Shown: positions 1 through 10,009, counted from the first letter of the stretch. The stretch: DNA of 64,000 nt from Devosia sp. RR2S18 (GCF_030177755.1 NZ_CP126539.1:3186001-3250000), one strand, 5' to 3'. Made by a program: numbers and translations. The notes: generated by a model from the letters alone, not told the origin.

Positions 1-210
1 GTTCTGCCCTGGTCGACACCGGTGATCTTCGGTCGCGCCGCTGGCCGCCCCGATGAGGCAATCACGGTGGTCACTCTGGCCGAAGCTGACCCCAACCGGG
101 CCGACATGGCCACCTGCGTTATCATTGGTTCTCCCGACACCCGGATCATCGAACGTCCAGGACAGGCACCGCTGGTTTATTCCCCACGCTCGGCTGGAGA
201 GCGATTGTGA
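1..210 (+). CDS. cobJ: Precorrin-3B C17-methyltransferase, C-terminal end (partial)
   Basis: The reading frame is open from the first base and ends in TGA at 208-210. It gives about 69 residues, including TLAEADPNRADMATCVIIG and a final VYSPR, which is the usual end of CobJ/CbiH. CobJ uses SAM to methylate C17 and contract the corrin ring in aerobic cobalamin synthesis. The stop overlaps the GTG start of cobL by three bases (GTGA), so the genes are probably translationally coupled. The catalytic part lies outside the window. The assignment depends on this short tail plus the neighbouring cobL and cobM. Confidence 0.85.
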   Translation, partial: VLPWSTPVIFGRAAGRPDEAITVVTLAEADPNRADMATCVIIGSPDTRIIERPGQAPLVYSPRSAGERL

Positions 211-1412
211 GTTGGCTCAGCATCGTCGGTATCGGCGAGGATGGGTTGGCGGGCATCGGGGAAGCGGCGCGCGCGGCCATCGCCGACGCCGAGATCGTCT
301 TTGGTGGCGCCCGCCACCTTGAACTTGCGGCGCCCGCTATAACAGGCAAAACGCAAGTCTGGCTGTCGCCATTCTCAGGCTCCGTGGATGCCGTGCTGGC
401 CAGCCGTGGCAAAAGTACCTGTGTCCTCGCGTCTGGGGACCCATTTATGTTTGGCGTTGGTGCCACACTGGTCCGACACATTGATGCGGCGCAGATGCGG
501 GTGTTTCCGCATCCCTCCGCATTCAGCCTCGCTGCCAGCCGGCTGGGTTGGCCATTGCAGGACGTTGCCACCGTTTCGCTCCATGGGCGACCGCTCGACC
601 TGATCCGGCCCCATCTTCAGCCGGGCGCCCGCATCCTGACCTTGACCTCTGATGAGCATGGCCCGGCGGCCTTGGCGCGCCTGCTTACCGAAGCCGGCTT
701 CGGCATCTCCATAATCTCCGTGCTGGAGGCCCTGGGCGGCCCCCGCGAAAAAATCCGCAGCCAGGTTGCGGTGAACTTCGGGCTCGCCGACGTCGACCCG
801 CTCAATGTCTGCGCCGTCAGCGTGGTCGCTCTGCCCGGCGCCCGCGTCCTGCAGCTTGCTCCCGGTCTCGATGACAGCCTCTTCGAGCATGACGGACAGA
901 TCACCAAGCGCGATATCCGCGCACTGACGCTATCTACCCTGGCGCCCCGCCATGGCGAATTACTATGGGATATCGGCGCTGGCTCAGGCTCGGTCGGCAT
1001 TGAATGGATGCTGGCCGATTCAAGCCTCCGCACCATTGCCATCGAAGCCGATGCAGAGCGCGCCACACGAGTGGAGCGGAATGCCAAGGCACTCGGCGTG
1101 CCTGACCTCAAGGTGGTGCTCGGCTCTGCTCCCGACGCGCTGAGTGGGCTCGAACCTCCCCATGCAATTTTCATCGGCGGCGGCGGCAGCGACCCTGGCG
1201 TCCTCGATAGCGCACTTGCCGCCCTGCGGGCGGGCGGTAGGCTGGTCGCAAACGCGGTGACGCTGGAGATGGAAGCGATGCTCCTTGCACGCCATGCGGA
1301 GTTGGGCGGCAATCTCACCCGCATCGCCATCTCGCGGGCCGACGCGGTGGGGGGGATGACGGGGTGGCGACCGGCCATGCCGATCACCCAATGGAGCTGG
1401 AGCAAGCCATGA
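207..1412 (+). CDS. cobL: Precorrin-6Y C5,15-methyltransferase (decarboxylating)
   Basis: The 401-residue protein has the two-domain CobL build. An N-terminal CbiE-like tetrapyrrole methylase begins [18 protein letters not shown]-terminal CbiT-like Rossmann methyltransferase carries [17 protein letters not shown] near residue 252. CobL methylates C5 and C15 and decarboxylates the C12 acetate side chain of the corrin precursor in the cytoplasm. The length is normal for the fused enzyme. The GTG start overlaps the cobJ stop, and its TGA overlaps the cobM start as ATGA, typical of a tight operon. I see no cobalamin riboswitch here; it would lie upstream of the window. Confidence 0.93.
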   Translation: MSWLSIVGIGEDGLAGIGEAARAAIADAEIVFGGARHLELAAPAITGKTQVWLSPFSGSVDAVLASRGKSTCVLASGDPFMFGVGATLVRHIDAAQMRVFPHPSAFSLAASRLGWPLQDVATVSLHGRPLDLIRPHLQPGARILTLTSDEHGPAALARLLTEAGFGISIISVLEALGGPREKIRSQVAVNFGLADVDPLNVCAVSVVALPGARVLQLAPGLDDSLFEHDGQITKRDIRALTLSTLAPRHGELLWDIGAGSGSVGIEWMLADSSLRTIAIEADAERATRVERNAKALGVPDLKVVLGSAPDALSGLEPPHAIFIGGGGSDPGVLDSALAALRAGGRLVANAVTLEMEAMLLARHAELGGNLTRIAISRADAVGGMTGWRPAMPITQWSWSKP

Positions 1413-2167
1413 CAGTGCACTTCATCGGCGCCGGCCCCGGAGCGGCGGATCTCATTACCGTACGCGGGCGTGACCTGCTCGCCCGCTGTCCCGTGTGCCT
1501 TTATGCCGGCTCGATCGTGCCGGCCGAAATGCTGGCCTGGTGCCCGCCGGATGCACAGCTGGTCGACACGGCGCCCCTGTCGCTCGACGAGATCGAAGCC
1601 GAGTACAAACGCGCGCATGGAGCGGGACAGGACGTGGCGCGCCTGCATTCGGGGGACCTCGCCATGTGGAGCGCGGTGGCCGAGCAAATGCGGCGGCTCG
1701 ATAGGCTCGGTATTGCCTATACCGTGACGCCGGGCGTGCCGGCCTTCGCTGCCGCAGCAGCGGCACTGGGGCGCGAATTGACCATTCCGGCCACGGCGCA
1801 AAGCTTGGTGCTGACGCGTGTGGGTGGACGCGCCTCGCCCATGCCAGAAGGGGAGACGCTGCGCGGTTTCGGTGCCACCGGCGCGACGCTTGGCATTCAC
1901 CTTGCCATTCATGCCCTGGACCGGGTCGTTGCCGAACTAACACCAATTTATGGCGCTGACTGCCCGGTGGCGATTGTCGCGCATGCATCCTGGCCGGAGG
2001 AGAAGATCATTCGGGGCACATTGGGCGATATCGAGGAGCGGTTCTCGGCCGATCCGGTGGAGCGGACAGCCATCATCTTTGTGGGCCAAAGCCTGGGTGC
2101 TGAGGACTTCCGCGAAAGCGCGCTTTATGATCCCGCCTATCAGCGCCGCTTCCGCGGCAGGGACTAA
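1409..2167 (+). CDS. cobM: Precorrin-4 C11-methyltransferase
   Basis: This 252-residue tetrapyrrole methylase starts [20 protein letters not shown], the glycine-rich SAM-binding start of the CobM/CbiF family. It continues with [12 protein letters not shown], characteristic of the C11 enzyme. The ATG at 1409 is chosen over an upstream in-frame GTG because it forms an ATGA overlap with cobL and begins exactly at the conserved N-terminus. It methylates C11 of precorrin-4. It is the last gene of the cob run, and its stop overlaps the stop of the convergent opgC by four bases. Confidence 0.93.
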   Translation: MTVHFIGAGPGAADLITVRGRDLLARCPVCLYAGSIVPAEMLAWCPPDAQLVDTAPLSLDEIEAEYKRAHGAGQDVARLHSGDLAMWSAVAEQMRRLDRLGIAYTVTPGVPAFAAAAAALGRELTIPATAQSLVLTRVGGRASPMPEGETLRGFGATGATLGIHLAIHALDRVVAELTPIYGADCPVAIVAHASWPEEKIIRGTLGDIEERFSADPVERTAIIFVGQSLGAEDFRESALYDPAYQRRFRGRD

Positions 2168-3390
2168 GCCAGCTGGGGCCGACTTGCCTGCTGCGTCTTG
2201 GTGAGCGCCCAGGCGAGCAGCCACAGCGCCACCAGGCCCGCCCCCAACAGCATTCCGTCGAAGAGCGGCTCGGGCTGCCGACCTTCCTTGATCGCCTGCA
2301 GCAACATGCTGAAGACGGTACCGGTGGCAAAGACCGGCAGGCCCTGTCGGCCCAGGAGACGTAACGGGGCCGCCAGAGCCGATCCCGCGGCCTGGCGGAC
2401 GCCAGGCAAATAGGCGAGAAAGTAGAAGAGTGCCAAGGCGTGGAGCAGTCGCGGCAGGGCCAGGAAGCTCTTGTCGAACCAGGTGATGTAGAATGGCACT
2501 CCGAGCTTCGAGAGAGCCCCGAGGCCCTGCCGCCCCAGCTCGCCCAAGGGTGGTATCTTCATCCAGAGCAGCACGAACAAGAGAAAAGCGCCGGCGGCGA
2601 CCCAGAGGCCGCGCGAGTAGGGAATGAAGCGGCTTCCCACCTTCATTGCGGCTCCCGAGAGCAGGCCGACGACGAAGAGTACCTGCCAAGCCAGCGGATT
2701 GAAGAACCAGCCACCCGATTGCGGAAAGTTGGGCAGGTTTAGGCGCCACTGCCCCGCCACCGCCCAGAGGAGCAGAGACAAGCTTAGCACCAGCCATGGG
2801 CGCTTGAGCCCGCCGATCATCAAGAGCGGCGTTGCCAGCAGCAGCATCATGTAGAGTGGCAGGATGTTGAGATAGCCGAGTTGGTAGCTGAGCAGGGGAA
2901 GGCCGACGATGGCACTGAGCGGCTGCTGAAACAGCGGCGCGATGTTGTTCTTACTCAGAAGCTCGGGCACGCCGAACCATTTTGCCGCCGCCGCGAAAAT
3001 CGCAAGGCTCAGCAAGGTGATACTGATGTGGACGAAATAGAGCTGCCGGGCACGCGCCCAAACCTTGGCCGTAGCGGCCCAGAGATTGCCGCCCCGGAAG
3101 CGGTTCGAATACGCAAGCCCGGCCGCAAGACCGGACATGAAGACGAAAGCCTCCGCCGCATCCGAGAAGCCGAAATTTCGATTGGTGAAGGTCTCGTAGA
3201 CCGTGCCTGGGACGTGGTTGATGAAGATCATCACGAGAGCCAGACCACGGAACATGTCGAGCCGCGGATCGCGCCCTGTGGGCACCCCGGTGGTGTCTTG
3301 ACCAGCAGAGCTGGGCCAAATGGATCGCCGCCAGCCTGGGGGCTGGAGGCTTGTCGATGAACGGGGCACCGCGGCCTCAGGCAGCGACAT
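2164..3390 (-). CDS. opgC: OpgC-type glucan succinyl/acyltransferase membrane protein
   Basis: The 408-residue polytopic membrane protein has about ten hydrophobic segments. Its N-terminal block [20 protein letters not shown] carries the conserved Arg and His of acyltransferase-3-like OpgC proteins, followed by [14 protein letters not shown]. In the family this inner-membrane enzyme adds succinyl groups to osmoregulated periplasmic glucans, giving them negative charge. It overlaps the end of opgH by 14 bases, so it is the last gene of the opg operon. The N-terminal 40 residues before RLDMFRG are poorly conserved in type, so a later start is possible. The acyl donor is inferred from the family. 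Confidence 0.85.
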   Translation of the reverse strand: MSLPEAAVPRSSTSLQPPGWRRSIWPSSAGQDTTGVPTGRDPRLDMFRGLALVMIFINHVPGTVYETFTNRNFGFSDAAEAFVFMSGLAAGLAYSNRFRGGNLWAATAKVWARARQLYFVHISITLLSLAIFAAAAKWFGVPELLSKNNIAPLFQQPLSAIVGLPLLSYQLGYLNILPLYMMLLLATPLLMIGGLKRPWLVLSLSLLLWAVAGQWRLNLPNFPQSGGWFFNPLAWQVLFVVGLLSGAAMKVGSRFIPYSRGLWVAAGAFLLFVLLWMKIPPLGELGRQGLGALSKLGVPFYITWFDKSFLALPRLLHALALFYFLAYLPGVRQAAGSALAAPLRLLGRQGLPVFATGTVFSMLLQAIKEGRQPEPLFDGMLLGAGLVALWLLAWALTKTQQASRPQLA

Positions 3391-5131
3391 GCTGGGCGGT
3401 CCTGGCTATTGGAACCGCGAAAGCAGTTTCTGGCTTGGTCCAGGCTTCGAGCACTGCGGCTTGGTCGCGCATGACCTTGGCAGGCGAAAGCTCGGCATCG
3501 CTGAGGAAAAACCACGGCAGGGCAGTCCGGCGCGGCGGGCGCGAACTGAACGAGATCAGGAGCGGCGCAAGCATTGCCGGCACTGCCGCGGGCGCCACCC
3601 AGAGCGTAACTGCGGGAGCCCACAGCATGGCCGCGGCCAGCACGAAAGCACCCAGCGCAACGATCCACCAGCTTGCCCGCAGGGCATCAGCGGGGCTGAT
3701 CCAATTCTGACCTCTTTGGGTGGCTGGCCAGCCGCCATCGAGGCCCAGCAGCACCTGCAGCACGGCGCGCGTTTGCAGCATCAGCATCACGGGAGCAAGG
3801 ACCGTCGAGAAGAGGATTTCGCCACAGACGGATAGGAGCGCCCGTGCTGAGCCACCGAAGCGCTGATTGCGGCCAGCCAAGCCCCGAAGCAGGATCATGA
3901 ACTTGGGCACGATCAGCACGGCGGCAACAGCAGCGCCCAGTGTCCACATCGGCACGGGTGGCGTGTTGAATCCAAAGAACGCACGGGGATGGTCGGGAAA
4001 AATGGCCGCAAGCAGACTGGTGGCGAGCAACAGCAGCCAGAGCGGAGAGGCCATATAGGCCATGATACCCTGAAGGAAGGTGAAGCGGCTCCAGAATTTG
4101 AGACCGGGTGCACCCAACAGACGCCCATGTTGCAGATTGCCTTGGCACCAGCGGCGGTCGCGCTTGGCATATTCAATGAGGTTCTCTGGCCCCTCCTCGA
4201 AGGAGCCCCCCAGATGAGGGTCAACCAGCACCGTCCAACCGTTGCGCGAAAGCAGCGCCGCTTCCACGTAGTCATGGCTCAGGATGTGCCCGCCAAAAGG
4301 CGGCTTCCCTGAGAGCTCGGGCAATCCGCAACTGGCGGCAAAAGCACGAACGCGAACAATGGCGTTGTGCCCCCAGTAGGGCCCTTCGCGTCCCTGCATC
4401 AGGGCCGCGCCGCGTGCGAAGACTGGCGAAAGATAGGCCGAAGAAAACTGCATCATACGGCCAAAGAGCGTCTGCGCATGGATGATGCGGGGCACGGTCT
4501 GCAGCAGGCCGAGCTTGGCGTCGGCATCCATACGGCGGGCAAGCTCACCAATCGTCTCGGCTTCCATCAAGCTGTCGGCATCGAGGATTAACGCGTAGTC
4601 GTAGGCACCGCCGGAACGGGCGATGAAATCCTCGATATTGCCAGCCTTGCGACCCGTATTGCGCTCGCGGCGGCGGTAGAAAATGCGGCCTGCTGCCTGG
4701 GGCTCACGCAGCAGTTGCTCGAACCAGAGCACTTCCTGAGCGGCGACTTCGATTGAAGTCGTGTCCGAGAGGATGGCAAAATGGAAGCGGTCGGAGAAAC
4801 CCAGCTCCACTAGGCCGCGGTTCATCGCCGCTATGCGGGCAAAGGTCTCCACCGGATCTTCATTGTAGATGGGCACGAGGATTACGGTCATGCCCACAGG
4901 CAGCGCAACTTTGGCTACCGGCACCCGTTCGGCGGCGAAGACACCAAGCACCGCGGCCGACGCCCCCCAGATCAGCCAAAAGCCGCTGATCAGCACCAGC
5001 ACCCCGCGGACGAGGTCGAGGAAGGTCACGCCACCCTGCCCGGTATAGCGCATGAAGAGGTAACTACCGAGCAGGCCCACCACAAAAGCTGCGGCCAACA
5101 TCAGAGTACGGAGAAGGATGGGCCGGGCCAT
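3377..5131 (-). CDS. opgH: Glucans biosynthesis glucosyltransferase H
   Basis: The 584-residue inner-membrane GT2 glycosyltransferase builds the beta-linked glucose backbone of periplasmic glucans from UDP-glucose. Two N-terminal membrane segments precede the catalytic domain. Visible motifs are ILDADSLM near residue 182 (DxD-type), HDYVEAALL and RRWCQGN near residue 325 (the Q/RxxRW-type acceptor motif), followed by C-terminal membrane segments. It is shorter than the roughly 850-residue enterobacterial OpgH, as in other alphaproteobacteria, lacking the long N-terminal cytoplasmic part. An in-frame TAG six codons before the ATG fixes the start. It lies 15 bases after the small opgI-position gene. 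Confidence 0.9.
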   Translation of the reverse strand: MARPILLRTLMLAAAFVVGLLGSYLFMRYTGQGGVTFLDLVRGVLVLISGFWLIWGASAAVLGVFAAERVPVAKVALPVGMTVILVPIYNEDPVETFARIAAMNRGLVELGFSDRFHFAILSDTTSIEVAAQEVLWFEQLLREPQAAGRIFYRRRERNTGRKAGNIEDFIARSGGAYDYALILDADSLMEAETIGELARRMDADAKLGLLQTVPRIIHAQTLFGRMMQFSSAYLSPVFARGAALMQGREGPYWGHNAIVRVRAFAASCGLPELSGKPPFGGHILSHDYVEAALLSRNGWTVLVDPHLGGSFEEGPENLIEYAKRDRRWCQGNLQHGRLLGAPGLKFWSRFTFLQGIMAYMASPLWLLLLATSLLAAIFPDHPRAFFGFNTPPVPMWTLGAAVAAVLIVPKFMILLRGLAGRNQRFGGSARALLSVCGEILFSTVLAPVMLMLQTRAVLQVLLGLDGGWPATQRGQNWISPADALRASWWIVALGAFVLAAAMLWAPAVTLWVAPAAVPAMLAPLLISFSSRPPRRTALPWFFLSDAELSPAKVMRDQAAVLEAWTKPETAFAVPIARTAQHVAA

Positions 5132-5146
5132 GGTGATCGGAATTAC

Positions 5147-5284
5147 CTAGCGAACCGCAAGAACCAGGAAGACGTCGCGCAGGGCGCCGAACAGGGAGCG
5201 CCGACGTTCCAGCTGCTGCTTGGGCATGGCCATCGGGGCATCCGGCAAGCCGTAGGCGAAAGGAAATTGCCCATCATGCTTCAT
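5147..5284 (-). CDS. opgI: Small 45-residue protein between opgG and opgH (opgI position)
   Basis: A 45-codon frame starts at ATG 5284, inside the last codons of opgG, and ends at TAG 5147, 15 bases before opgH. A strong Shine-Dalgarno GGAGG lies seven bases before the ATG. The product begins MKHDGQFPFAYGLPDAPMA, has a basic stretch with three arginines and ends with a hydrophobic SLFGALRDVFLVLAV segment. I recall that Rhodobacter sphaeroides has an opgG-opgI-opgH-opgC operon with an extra gene at exactly this place. Identity with OpgI is inferred from position only. It might be a membrane-peripheral partner of OpgH or correspond to its missing N-terminus. Confidence 0.6.
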   Translation of the reverse strand: MKHDGQFPFAYGLPDAPMAMPKQQLERRRSLFGALRDVFLVLAVR

Positions 5285-6881
5285 TTGCGGGCCTCCATTG
5301 GTAGAGCCAAGTTTCGGTAAGTTGCCGGCCGTCGCCCACCAGGTAGGCGCGCAGCTCGAGCGGGGTTGTCCCGTCGGATTCTACGTCGAAAACCAGGCGC
5401 CAAGCGCCATTGGCGTCAACACGTGAGAGAGCAGTATGCTGGGCTACACCACCGGACACTGTCGCAACGACGTCGATCTGCATACCCGCGGGCCAGTCGG
5501 CCAGCTCCCCTCCGACGAAGTCCACCACAAATTTCCGCAGGCTTGCAGCATTCTCAACGCCGGATACTCCGCCCTGCCCGGCACGCGTCTCGGCGACATA
5601 GGCGAGATTGGAGTTGCTCCACGGGTCGAGATTGCCCCAGATCAACCGATAGGCATATTCGCGCGACTGGCCGGCCAGCACCGGCTCGGACGGCACGAAA
5701 AAGGCGACGATGTTGTCGTCGGCTTCGAGCTTTGCGGGGATTTCGATTAGCCGCACCGTGCCCTGCCCCCAGGATCCGACAGGTTCAACCCGCAGCGAGG
5801 GGCGGCGCTCGTAATGGGCGCCCGCATCCTGATAGGTTTCGAAATTGCGTCCGCGCTGATAGAGGCCGAAGGCACGCGGATTATTCTCCCATAAATAGGA
5901 GTTACCGAGATCAGCGGAATTGTTGAGCGCCCGCCACATGACCTCGCCGTTCTCCCGCTCGACAAGCAAGCCATTGCTGTCGTGCACCTGCGGCCGATAA
6001 TCGTCGAAACTGGTTCGGTTCGCTTCGGCGAACAGGAACATAGAGGTAAGCGGCGCAACGCCGATTTCCTGGACATCGCTGCGGAAGAACAGGCGCGCTG
6101 TGACGTCCATTGTCGTTTCCTGCACAGTGTCGGAGGCAGGCGTGATGACAAAGCGATAGGCGCCAGTGACGCTGGGGCTTTCAAGCGCGGCATAGATCGT
6201 GAGCGGCCCATCGCCCATCGGCTTTTCGAGATAGAACTCGGAAAAGCGCGGGAATTCCTCAGGCACATCAACCCAGGAATTAAGCACGAGGCCGCGTGCG
6301 CTCAGCCCGTAGATGTTATCGCGGCCAAGGGCGCGGAAATAGCTCGCACCCAGGAAGGAGACCAGCTCGTCCCAGGCTCCGGCGCGATTGAGCGGATGGT
6401 TGACGCGGAAGCCAGCGACACCTGAGAATTCGCCGAGCGCGGCGGCTGCCTGCTTCACCTCGCTGTCATGATACTCGAAATCTCCCGCCGTGAACTCGAT
6501 CGGGCTGGCCTGCCCCTCTTCGATTTCGAAGAGCTTGATCGGCTCGGGGTAGAGCCAGCCCATGTGGAAGGCCTGGATGCGATAGCCGTTGTCCTCGGCT
6601 AGCCACTTGCTCTGCTCGGCGCGGTATTGGATCAGCCGATAGCTGTCGTAGTCGAGCCCCGCAAAGGCGGAGGGCAGCCTGAACTCGAGCGGCGCATGCG
6701 GCACCGCAGCCAAGTCCTGCATGCGGGCGCTGAAGCTCTCAAAGTCGAACGGGGAAGCTTTCCCGTTCTCGTCCTGCGCCAAGGCGGCGCTTGTATGCGA
6801 CGTGGTTGTGAGCAAAGCCAAAGCCGCGGTCCCGAGAAGGACGGTCCGGCGGCTGCAACGGGGGGTAGAACCAGGGTTCAA
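5274..6881 (-). CDS. opgG: Periplasmic glucan biosynthesis protein OpgG/OpgD (Tat-exported)
   Basis: The 535-residue MdoG-family periplasmic protein is needed to build or branch the glucan made by OpgH. The N-terminus holds a twin-arginine signal (CSRRTVLLGTAALALL) with a cut site near residue 35 (LAQDENG). The mature part has the family blocks FSEFYLEKP, VTGAYRFVI and TSMFLF. The start is a TTG at 6881; no ATG occurs before the signal peptide, so a TTG or an internal GTG must be used. It is first in the opgG-opgI-opgH-opgC operon. OpgG and OpgD are paralogues; the Tat signal resembles enterobacterial OpgD, while the operon position fits OpgG. Confidence 0.88.
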   Translation of the reverse strand: MNPGSTPRCSRRTVLLGTAALALLTTTSHTSAALAQDENGKASPFDFESFSARMQDLAAVPHAPLEFRLPSAFAGLDYDSYRLIQYRAEQSKWLAEDNGYRIQAFHMGWLYPEPIKLFEIEEGQASPIEFTAGDFEYHDSEVKQAAAALGEFSGVAGFRVNHPLNRAGAWDELVSFLGASYFRALGRDNIYGLSARGLVLNSWVDVPEEFPRFSEFYLEKPMGDGPLTIYAALESPSVTGAYRFVITPASDTVQETTMDVTARLFFRSDVQEIGVAPLTSMFLFAEANRTSFDDYRPQVHDSNGLLVERENGEVMWRALNNSADLGNSYLWENNPRAFGLYQRGRNFETYQDAGAHYERRPSLRVEPVGSWGQGTVRLIEIPAKLEADDNIVAFFVPSEPVLAGQSREYAYRLIWGNLDPWSNSNLAYVAETRAGQGGVSGVENAASLRKFVVDFVGGELADWPAGMQIDVVATVSGGVAQHTALSRVDANGAWRLVFDVESDGTTPLELRAYLVGDGRQLTETWLYQWRPANEA

Positions 6882-7096
6882 GAAGGGCTATCCGGCGTAG
6901 GGTTGTTCTCTGCTCTTTCGGCAAAGTCACGAACGCCGGATAGGTGGAAAAGTTGATGCATGGAGGCCATGCACCAAACGCGCAGCTCACGCGTGTGTGA
7001 ATGTCTAAGTTACTGAGCTTTCTTTGCTTCTCCGGAAGCGCTTTGCCGGTGCTTCGCAGCTCGCCGAGGCATCCGTGGGTGCAATGTGCCCTGCCC
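6882..7096. other. Intergenic region upstream of opgG and downstream of ugpC
   Basis: About 215 bases lie between the opgG start and the ugpC stop. The region should carry the opg promoter on the minus strand. I see no convincing -35/-10 pair, hairpin with a T-run, or small open frame with a ribosome-binding site. Confidence 0.4.
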
Positions 7097-8140
7097 CTAC
7101 TCCACTCGTTTTCCCGATTGGCTGTTGAAGGGGTGGATGGCTGAGAGTGGGATGTGGCAGGTGATGGTTTGGGCTTCGGAGACGGTGGCGCGGCCGTGGG
7201 TAACCAGGATCAGCGGTTCGGCGAGGGGGTCGAGACGCACATAGAGGTGGCTTTCCCCGCCCACCGGCTCGATCAGTTCAACCACGCCGGTGAGGGTGAT
7301 GCCTTCGCCCGGACCCAGACGCAGGGCGTCGGGGCGGATGCCGATGATGTCGGCGCCTTGGGGTAGCTGGTCGGGCAGCGTGCCGGCGGCGGCGCGAAGC
7401 TGATCGAGGGGGATGAGGTTCATGGGTGGCGAGCCGATGAACCCCGCGACGAAGAGCGAGGCGGGCCGCTCATAGAGGTCCATGGGCTTGCCCTCCTGCT
7501 CGATGCGGCCGGCATGCATCACCACCAGCCGATCGGCCAGGGTCATGGCCTCGAGCTGGTCGTGGGTCACATAGACGCTGGTGGTGCCCAGCGAGCGCTG
7601 GAGCCGGCGGATCTCGATGCGCATCTGCCCGCGCAGCTTGGCGTCGAGATTGGAGAGCGGCTCGTCGAACAGGAAGGCCTTGGGCTGGCGCACGATGGCG
7701 CGGCCCATGGCGACGCGCTGGCGCTGCCCCCCCGAGAGCTGGCGCGGCTTGCGGTCGAGGAAGGGCGTGATCTCGAGGATGCGGGCCGCTTCACTGACGC
7801 GGGCGTCGATCTCGGGTCGTGGCGTGCCGCGGTTCTTGAGCCCGTATTCCAGGTTCTGCCGCACGCTCATATGGGGATACAGCGCATAGTTCTGGAACAC
7901 CATGGCGATGTCGCGCTCGGCAGGTTCCTTGTCGTTGACCACCGCATCGTCGATGGCGATGGTGCCCTCGGTCACCGTTTCGAGCCCGGCGATCATGCGC
8001 AGCAGCGTGGACTTGCCGCAGCCCGAAGGGCCCACCAGCACCACCAGTTCGCCATCGAGGATGTTGAGGTCGAGCCCGTGCACCACCTGGGCGCCACCGG
8101 GATAGGTCTTTTTGACCCCGGACAGGGTGATCGTGGCCAT
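7097..8140 (-). CDS. ugpC: sn-Glycerol-3-phosphate ABC transporter ATP-binding protein
   Basis: The 347-residue ABC ATPase has Walker [10 protein letters not shown] at 37-45, signature LSGGQ at 135-139 and Walker B FLFDE at 156-160. A C-terminal TOBE/OB part contains [21 protein letters not shown] and identifies the sugar/polyol MalK-UgpC subfamily. It powers UgpAE to import glycerol-3-phosphate. ATG 8140 begins [16 protein letters not shown], the standard start of UgpC; a longer frame upstream is not needed. It is last in the ugpB-A-E-C operon, four bases after ugpE. Related MalK/MsmK proteins are similar, so the substrate rests on the gene set and the Pho box. Confidence 0.9.
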   Translation of the reverse strand: MATITLSGVKKTYPGGAQVVHGLDLNILDGELVVLVGPSGCGKSTLLRMIAGLETVTEGTIAIDDAVVNDKEPAERDIAMVFQNYALYPHMSVRQNLEYGLKNRGTPRPEIDARVSEAARILEITPFLDRKPRQLSGGQRQRVAMGRAIVRQPKAFLFDEPLSNLDAKLRGQMRIEIRRLQRSLGTTSVYVTHDQLEAMTLADRLVVMHAGRIEQEGKPMDLYERPASLFVAGFIGSPPMNLIPLDQLRAAAGTLPDQLPQGADIIGIRPDALRLGPGEGITLTGVVELIEPVGGESHLYVRLDPLAEPLILVTHGRATVSEAQTITCHIPLSAIHPFNSQSGKRVE

Positions 8141-8144
8141 GGGG

Positions 8145-8993
8145 TTATTTCTCCGTTTCGACCAGGCCTTTAACGAAGAGGCGCTGCATGAAGATGACAA
8201 TAAGGACGGGGGGCAGCATGGCCAGCATCACGGCGGCCATGACCAGGTGCCATTGCGGCTCGGCATCGGCCGTGGCGGCCAGCCGCTTGATGCCCATGAC
8301 CACCGTGTAATAGCGGCTGTCGGTGGTCACCAGCAGGGGCCAGAGATATTGCACCCAGCCATAGATGAACAGGATCACGAACAGTGCCGCGATATTGGTG
8401 CGGCTGAGCGGCAGCAGGATATCGCGGAAGAACTTCATGGGCCCCGCCCCGTCCACCCGCGCTGCTTCCATCAGCTCATCGGGGATGGTGAGGAAAAACT
8501 GACGGAAGAGGAACGTGGCCGTCGCCGAGGCGATCAGCGGCAGGGTCAGCCCCAGATAGGAGTTGAGCAGGCCCAGATTGGCGACCACTGCAAAGGTGGG
8601 GATGATGCGCACCTCGACCGGCAGCATCAGGGTGATGAAGATGATCCAGAAGGCCAGAAGGCGGAACGGGAACTTGAAGAAGACGATGGCATAGGCCGAC
8701 AGCAGCGAGATGATGATCTTGCCCACCGCGATGATCACCGCAATGATCAGCGAGTTGGTGAGCATGATCCATAGCGGTGGCGCGCCGGCCGTGGAGATGC
8801 CCACGGTCAGCATGCGGCCGTAGTTTTCCAGCAGGTGCGGACCCGGCAGGAGCGGCACCAGCCCGCGGAAGAAGTCGCCGCTGGTGTGGGTGGAGGCGAC
8901 AAAGGCCAGATAGACCGGGAAGGCGACGACAAGGACGCCGGCCAGCAGCACCAGATGGGTGAGCAGCGTCAGCCAGGGGCGGTTTTCGACCAT
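8145..8993 (-). CDS. ugpE: sn-Glycerol-3-phosphate ABC transporter permease UgpE
   Basis: The 282-residue inner-membrane permease has six predicted membrane segments and the EAA loop [14 protein letters not shown] that docks onto UgpC. The N-terminus [19 protein letters not shown] at ATG 8993 is the usual UgpE start. A much longer in-frame extension overlaps ugpA and is not real. The text [14 protein letters not shown] and NYGRML agree with the glycerol-3-phosphate family. It sits 23 bases after ugpA and four bases before ugpC. Confidence 0.9.
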   Translation of the reverse strand: MVENRPWLTLLTHLVLLAGVLVVAFPVYLAFVASTHTSGDFFRGLVPLLPGPHLLENYGRMLTVGISTAGAPPLWIMLTNSLIIAVIIAVGKIIISLLSAYAIVFFKFPFRLLAFWIIFITLMLPVEVRIIPTFAVVANLGLLNSYLGLTLPLIASATATFLFRQFFLTIPDELMEAARVDGAGPMKFFRDILLPLSRTNIAALFVILFIYGWVQYLWPLLVTTDSRYYTVVMGIKRLAATADAEPQWHLVMAAVMLAMLPPVLIVIFMQRLFVKGLVETEK

Positions 8994-9016
8994 GATGTTT
9001 TGTTTCCCTCTGGTCC

Positions 9017-9901
9017 CTAGTACTGCACGCGCCGCTCGACATAGCGGAACTGCACCACCGTCAGGGCGATGACGATCAGCATCAGCACCACCGACTGGGC
9101 TGCCGAGGAGCCGATGTTGAGCCCCAAAAAGCCGTCGGCATAGACCTTGTAGACCAGGATGTTGGTGGCCTGCCCCGGGCCGCCCGAGGTGGTCGCATCG
9201 ATGATGCCGAAGGTGTCGAACATGGCGTAGTTGATGTTGACGATCAAAAGGAAGAAGGAGGTGGGTGACAGGAGCGGGAAGATGATGGTCCAGAACCGCT
9301 TCATGGGCCCCGCGCCATCGATGGCCGCCGCCTCGCTCAGCGATTGGGGCACCGATTGCAGCCCCGCCACGAAGAACAGGAAGTTGTAGGAGATCTGCTT
9401 CCAGCTCGCCGCAATGATGACCAGGAGCATGGCCTGCTCGCCATTGACGCGATGGTTCCAGCCAATGCCCAGCCCCCGCAGCAGATAGGGGGCGATGCCG
9501 ATGGTGGGGTTGAACATGAACCACCATAAAATGCCCACCACCACCGGGGCCACTGCATAGGGCCAGACCAGCAGCGTGGTATAGATCCGATTGGTGCGCA
9601 GCACGCGGTTGACCGCCACCGCCAGCACCAGCGACAGGCTCATCGAGAACAGCGTTACCGAGATGGCGAACACCCCCGTGACCCAGAGCGCGTTGACGTA
9701 ACCGGGGTCGGCAAACAGGCGCTGGTAGTTCTCGAACCAGATAAAGGTGGTGCGGAAGCCAAAGGGGTCCTCGCGCTCAAAGCTCGACTTCACCGCCTGG
9801 GCCGCCGGCCAGATAAAAAACACCAGCGTGACCGCCAGCTGCGGGGCCAGCAGCAGATAGGGCAAGAGCTTGTTGGGGAAGATGGTGCGCTTGGCCTGCA
9901 T
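9017..9901 (-). CDS. ugpA: sn-Glycerol-3-phosphate ABC transporter permease UgpA
   Basis: The 294-residue permease has six membrane segments and the EAA loop [15 protein letters not shown], plus [13 protein letters not shown] in the first periplasmic region, as in UgpA. The ATG at 9901 is preferred to an in-frame GTG two codons earlier because GGAG lies eight bases before it. It forms the membrane channel with UgpE. A 108-base gap with two strong hairpins separates it from ugpB, so its expression may be lower than that of the binding protein. Confidence 0.9.
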   Translation of the reverse strand: MQAKRTIFPNKLLPYLLLAPQLAVTLVFFIWPAAQAVKSSFEREDPFGFRTTFIWFENYQRLFADPGYVNALWVTGVFAISVTLFSMSLSLVLAVAVNRVLRTNRIYTTLLVWPYAVAPVVVGILWWFMFNPTIGIAPYLLRGLGIGWNHRVNGEQAMLLVIIAASWKQISYNFLFFVAGLQSVPQSLSEAAAIDGAGPMKRFWTIIFPLLSPTSFFLLIVNINYAMFDTFGIIDATTSGGPGQATNILVYKVYADGFLGLNIGSSAAQSVVLMLIVIALTVVQFRYVERRVQY

Positions 9902-9934
9902 GGGCACTCCGGCGGCAATAGGCTGCTATCGAAG

Positions 9935-9962
9935 GGGGCCTGGCACGGCTGCGCCAGGCCCC
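9935..9962. promoter_or_regulatory. Intercistronic hairpin 1 between ugpB and ugpA
   Basis: A perfect inverted repeat with a 10-bp GC-rich stem (GGGGCCTGGC against GCCAGGCCCC) has an 8-base loop. It is transcribed in the ugpB-ugpA gap and has no T-run after it. It probably acts as a barrier to 3' exonucleases or a partial terminator, raising binding-protein mRNA over permease mRNA. Confidence 0.7.
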
Positions 9963-9977
9963 TTGGAGATTGGGTGG

Positions 9978-9999
9978 CTGAGCCGCCAGGGCGGCTCAG
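9978..9999. promoter_or_regulatory. Intercistronic hairpin 2 between ugpB and ugpA
   Basis: This is a second perfect inverted repeat with a 10-bp stem (CTGAGCCGCC against GGCGGCTCAG) and a 2-base centre, ending ten bases downstream of the ugpB stop. With hairpin 1 it makes a tandem structure. No T-run follows on the minus strand, so RNA stabilisation or attenuation fits better than a full terminator. Confidence 0.7.
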
Positions 10000-10009
10000 C
10001 GGCAGCGGC

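Noticed and set aside
617..1912. Minus-strand open frame of 431 codons across cobL and cobM
   Set aside because: It is a shadow of two well-identified cob genes, with no family motifs of its own.
3100..3116. GGTTCGAATAC string resembling a tRNA T-arm
   Set aside because: It lies inside opgC, and no cloverleaf can be drawn around it. No tRNA was found in the window.
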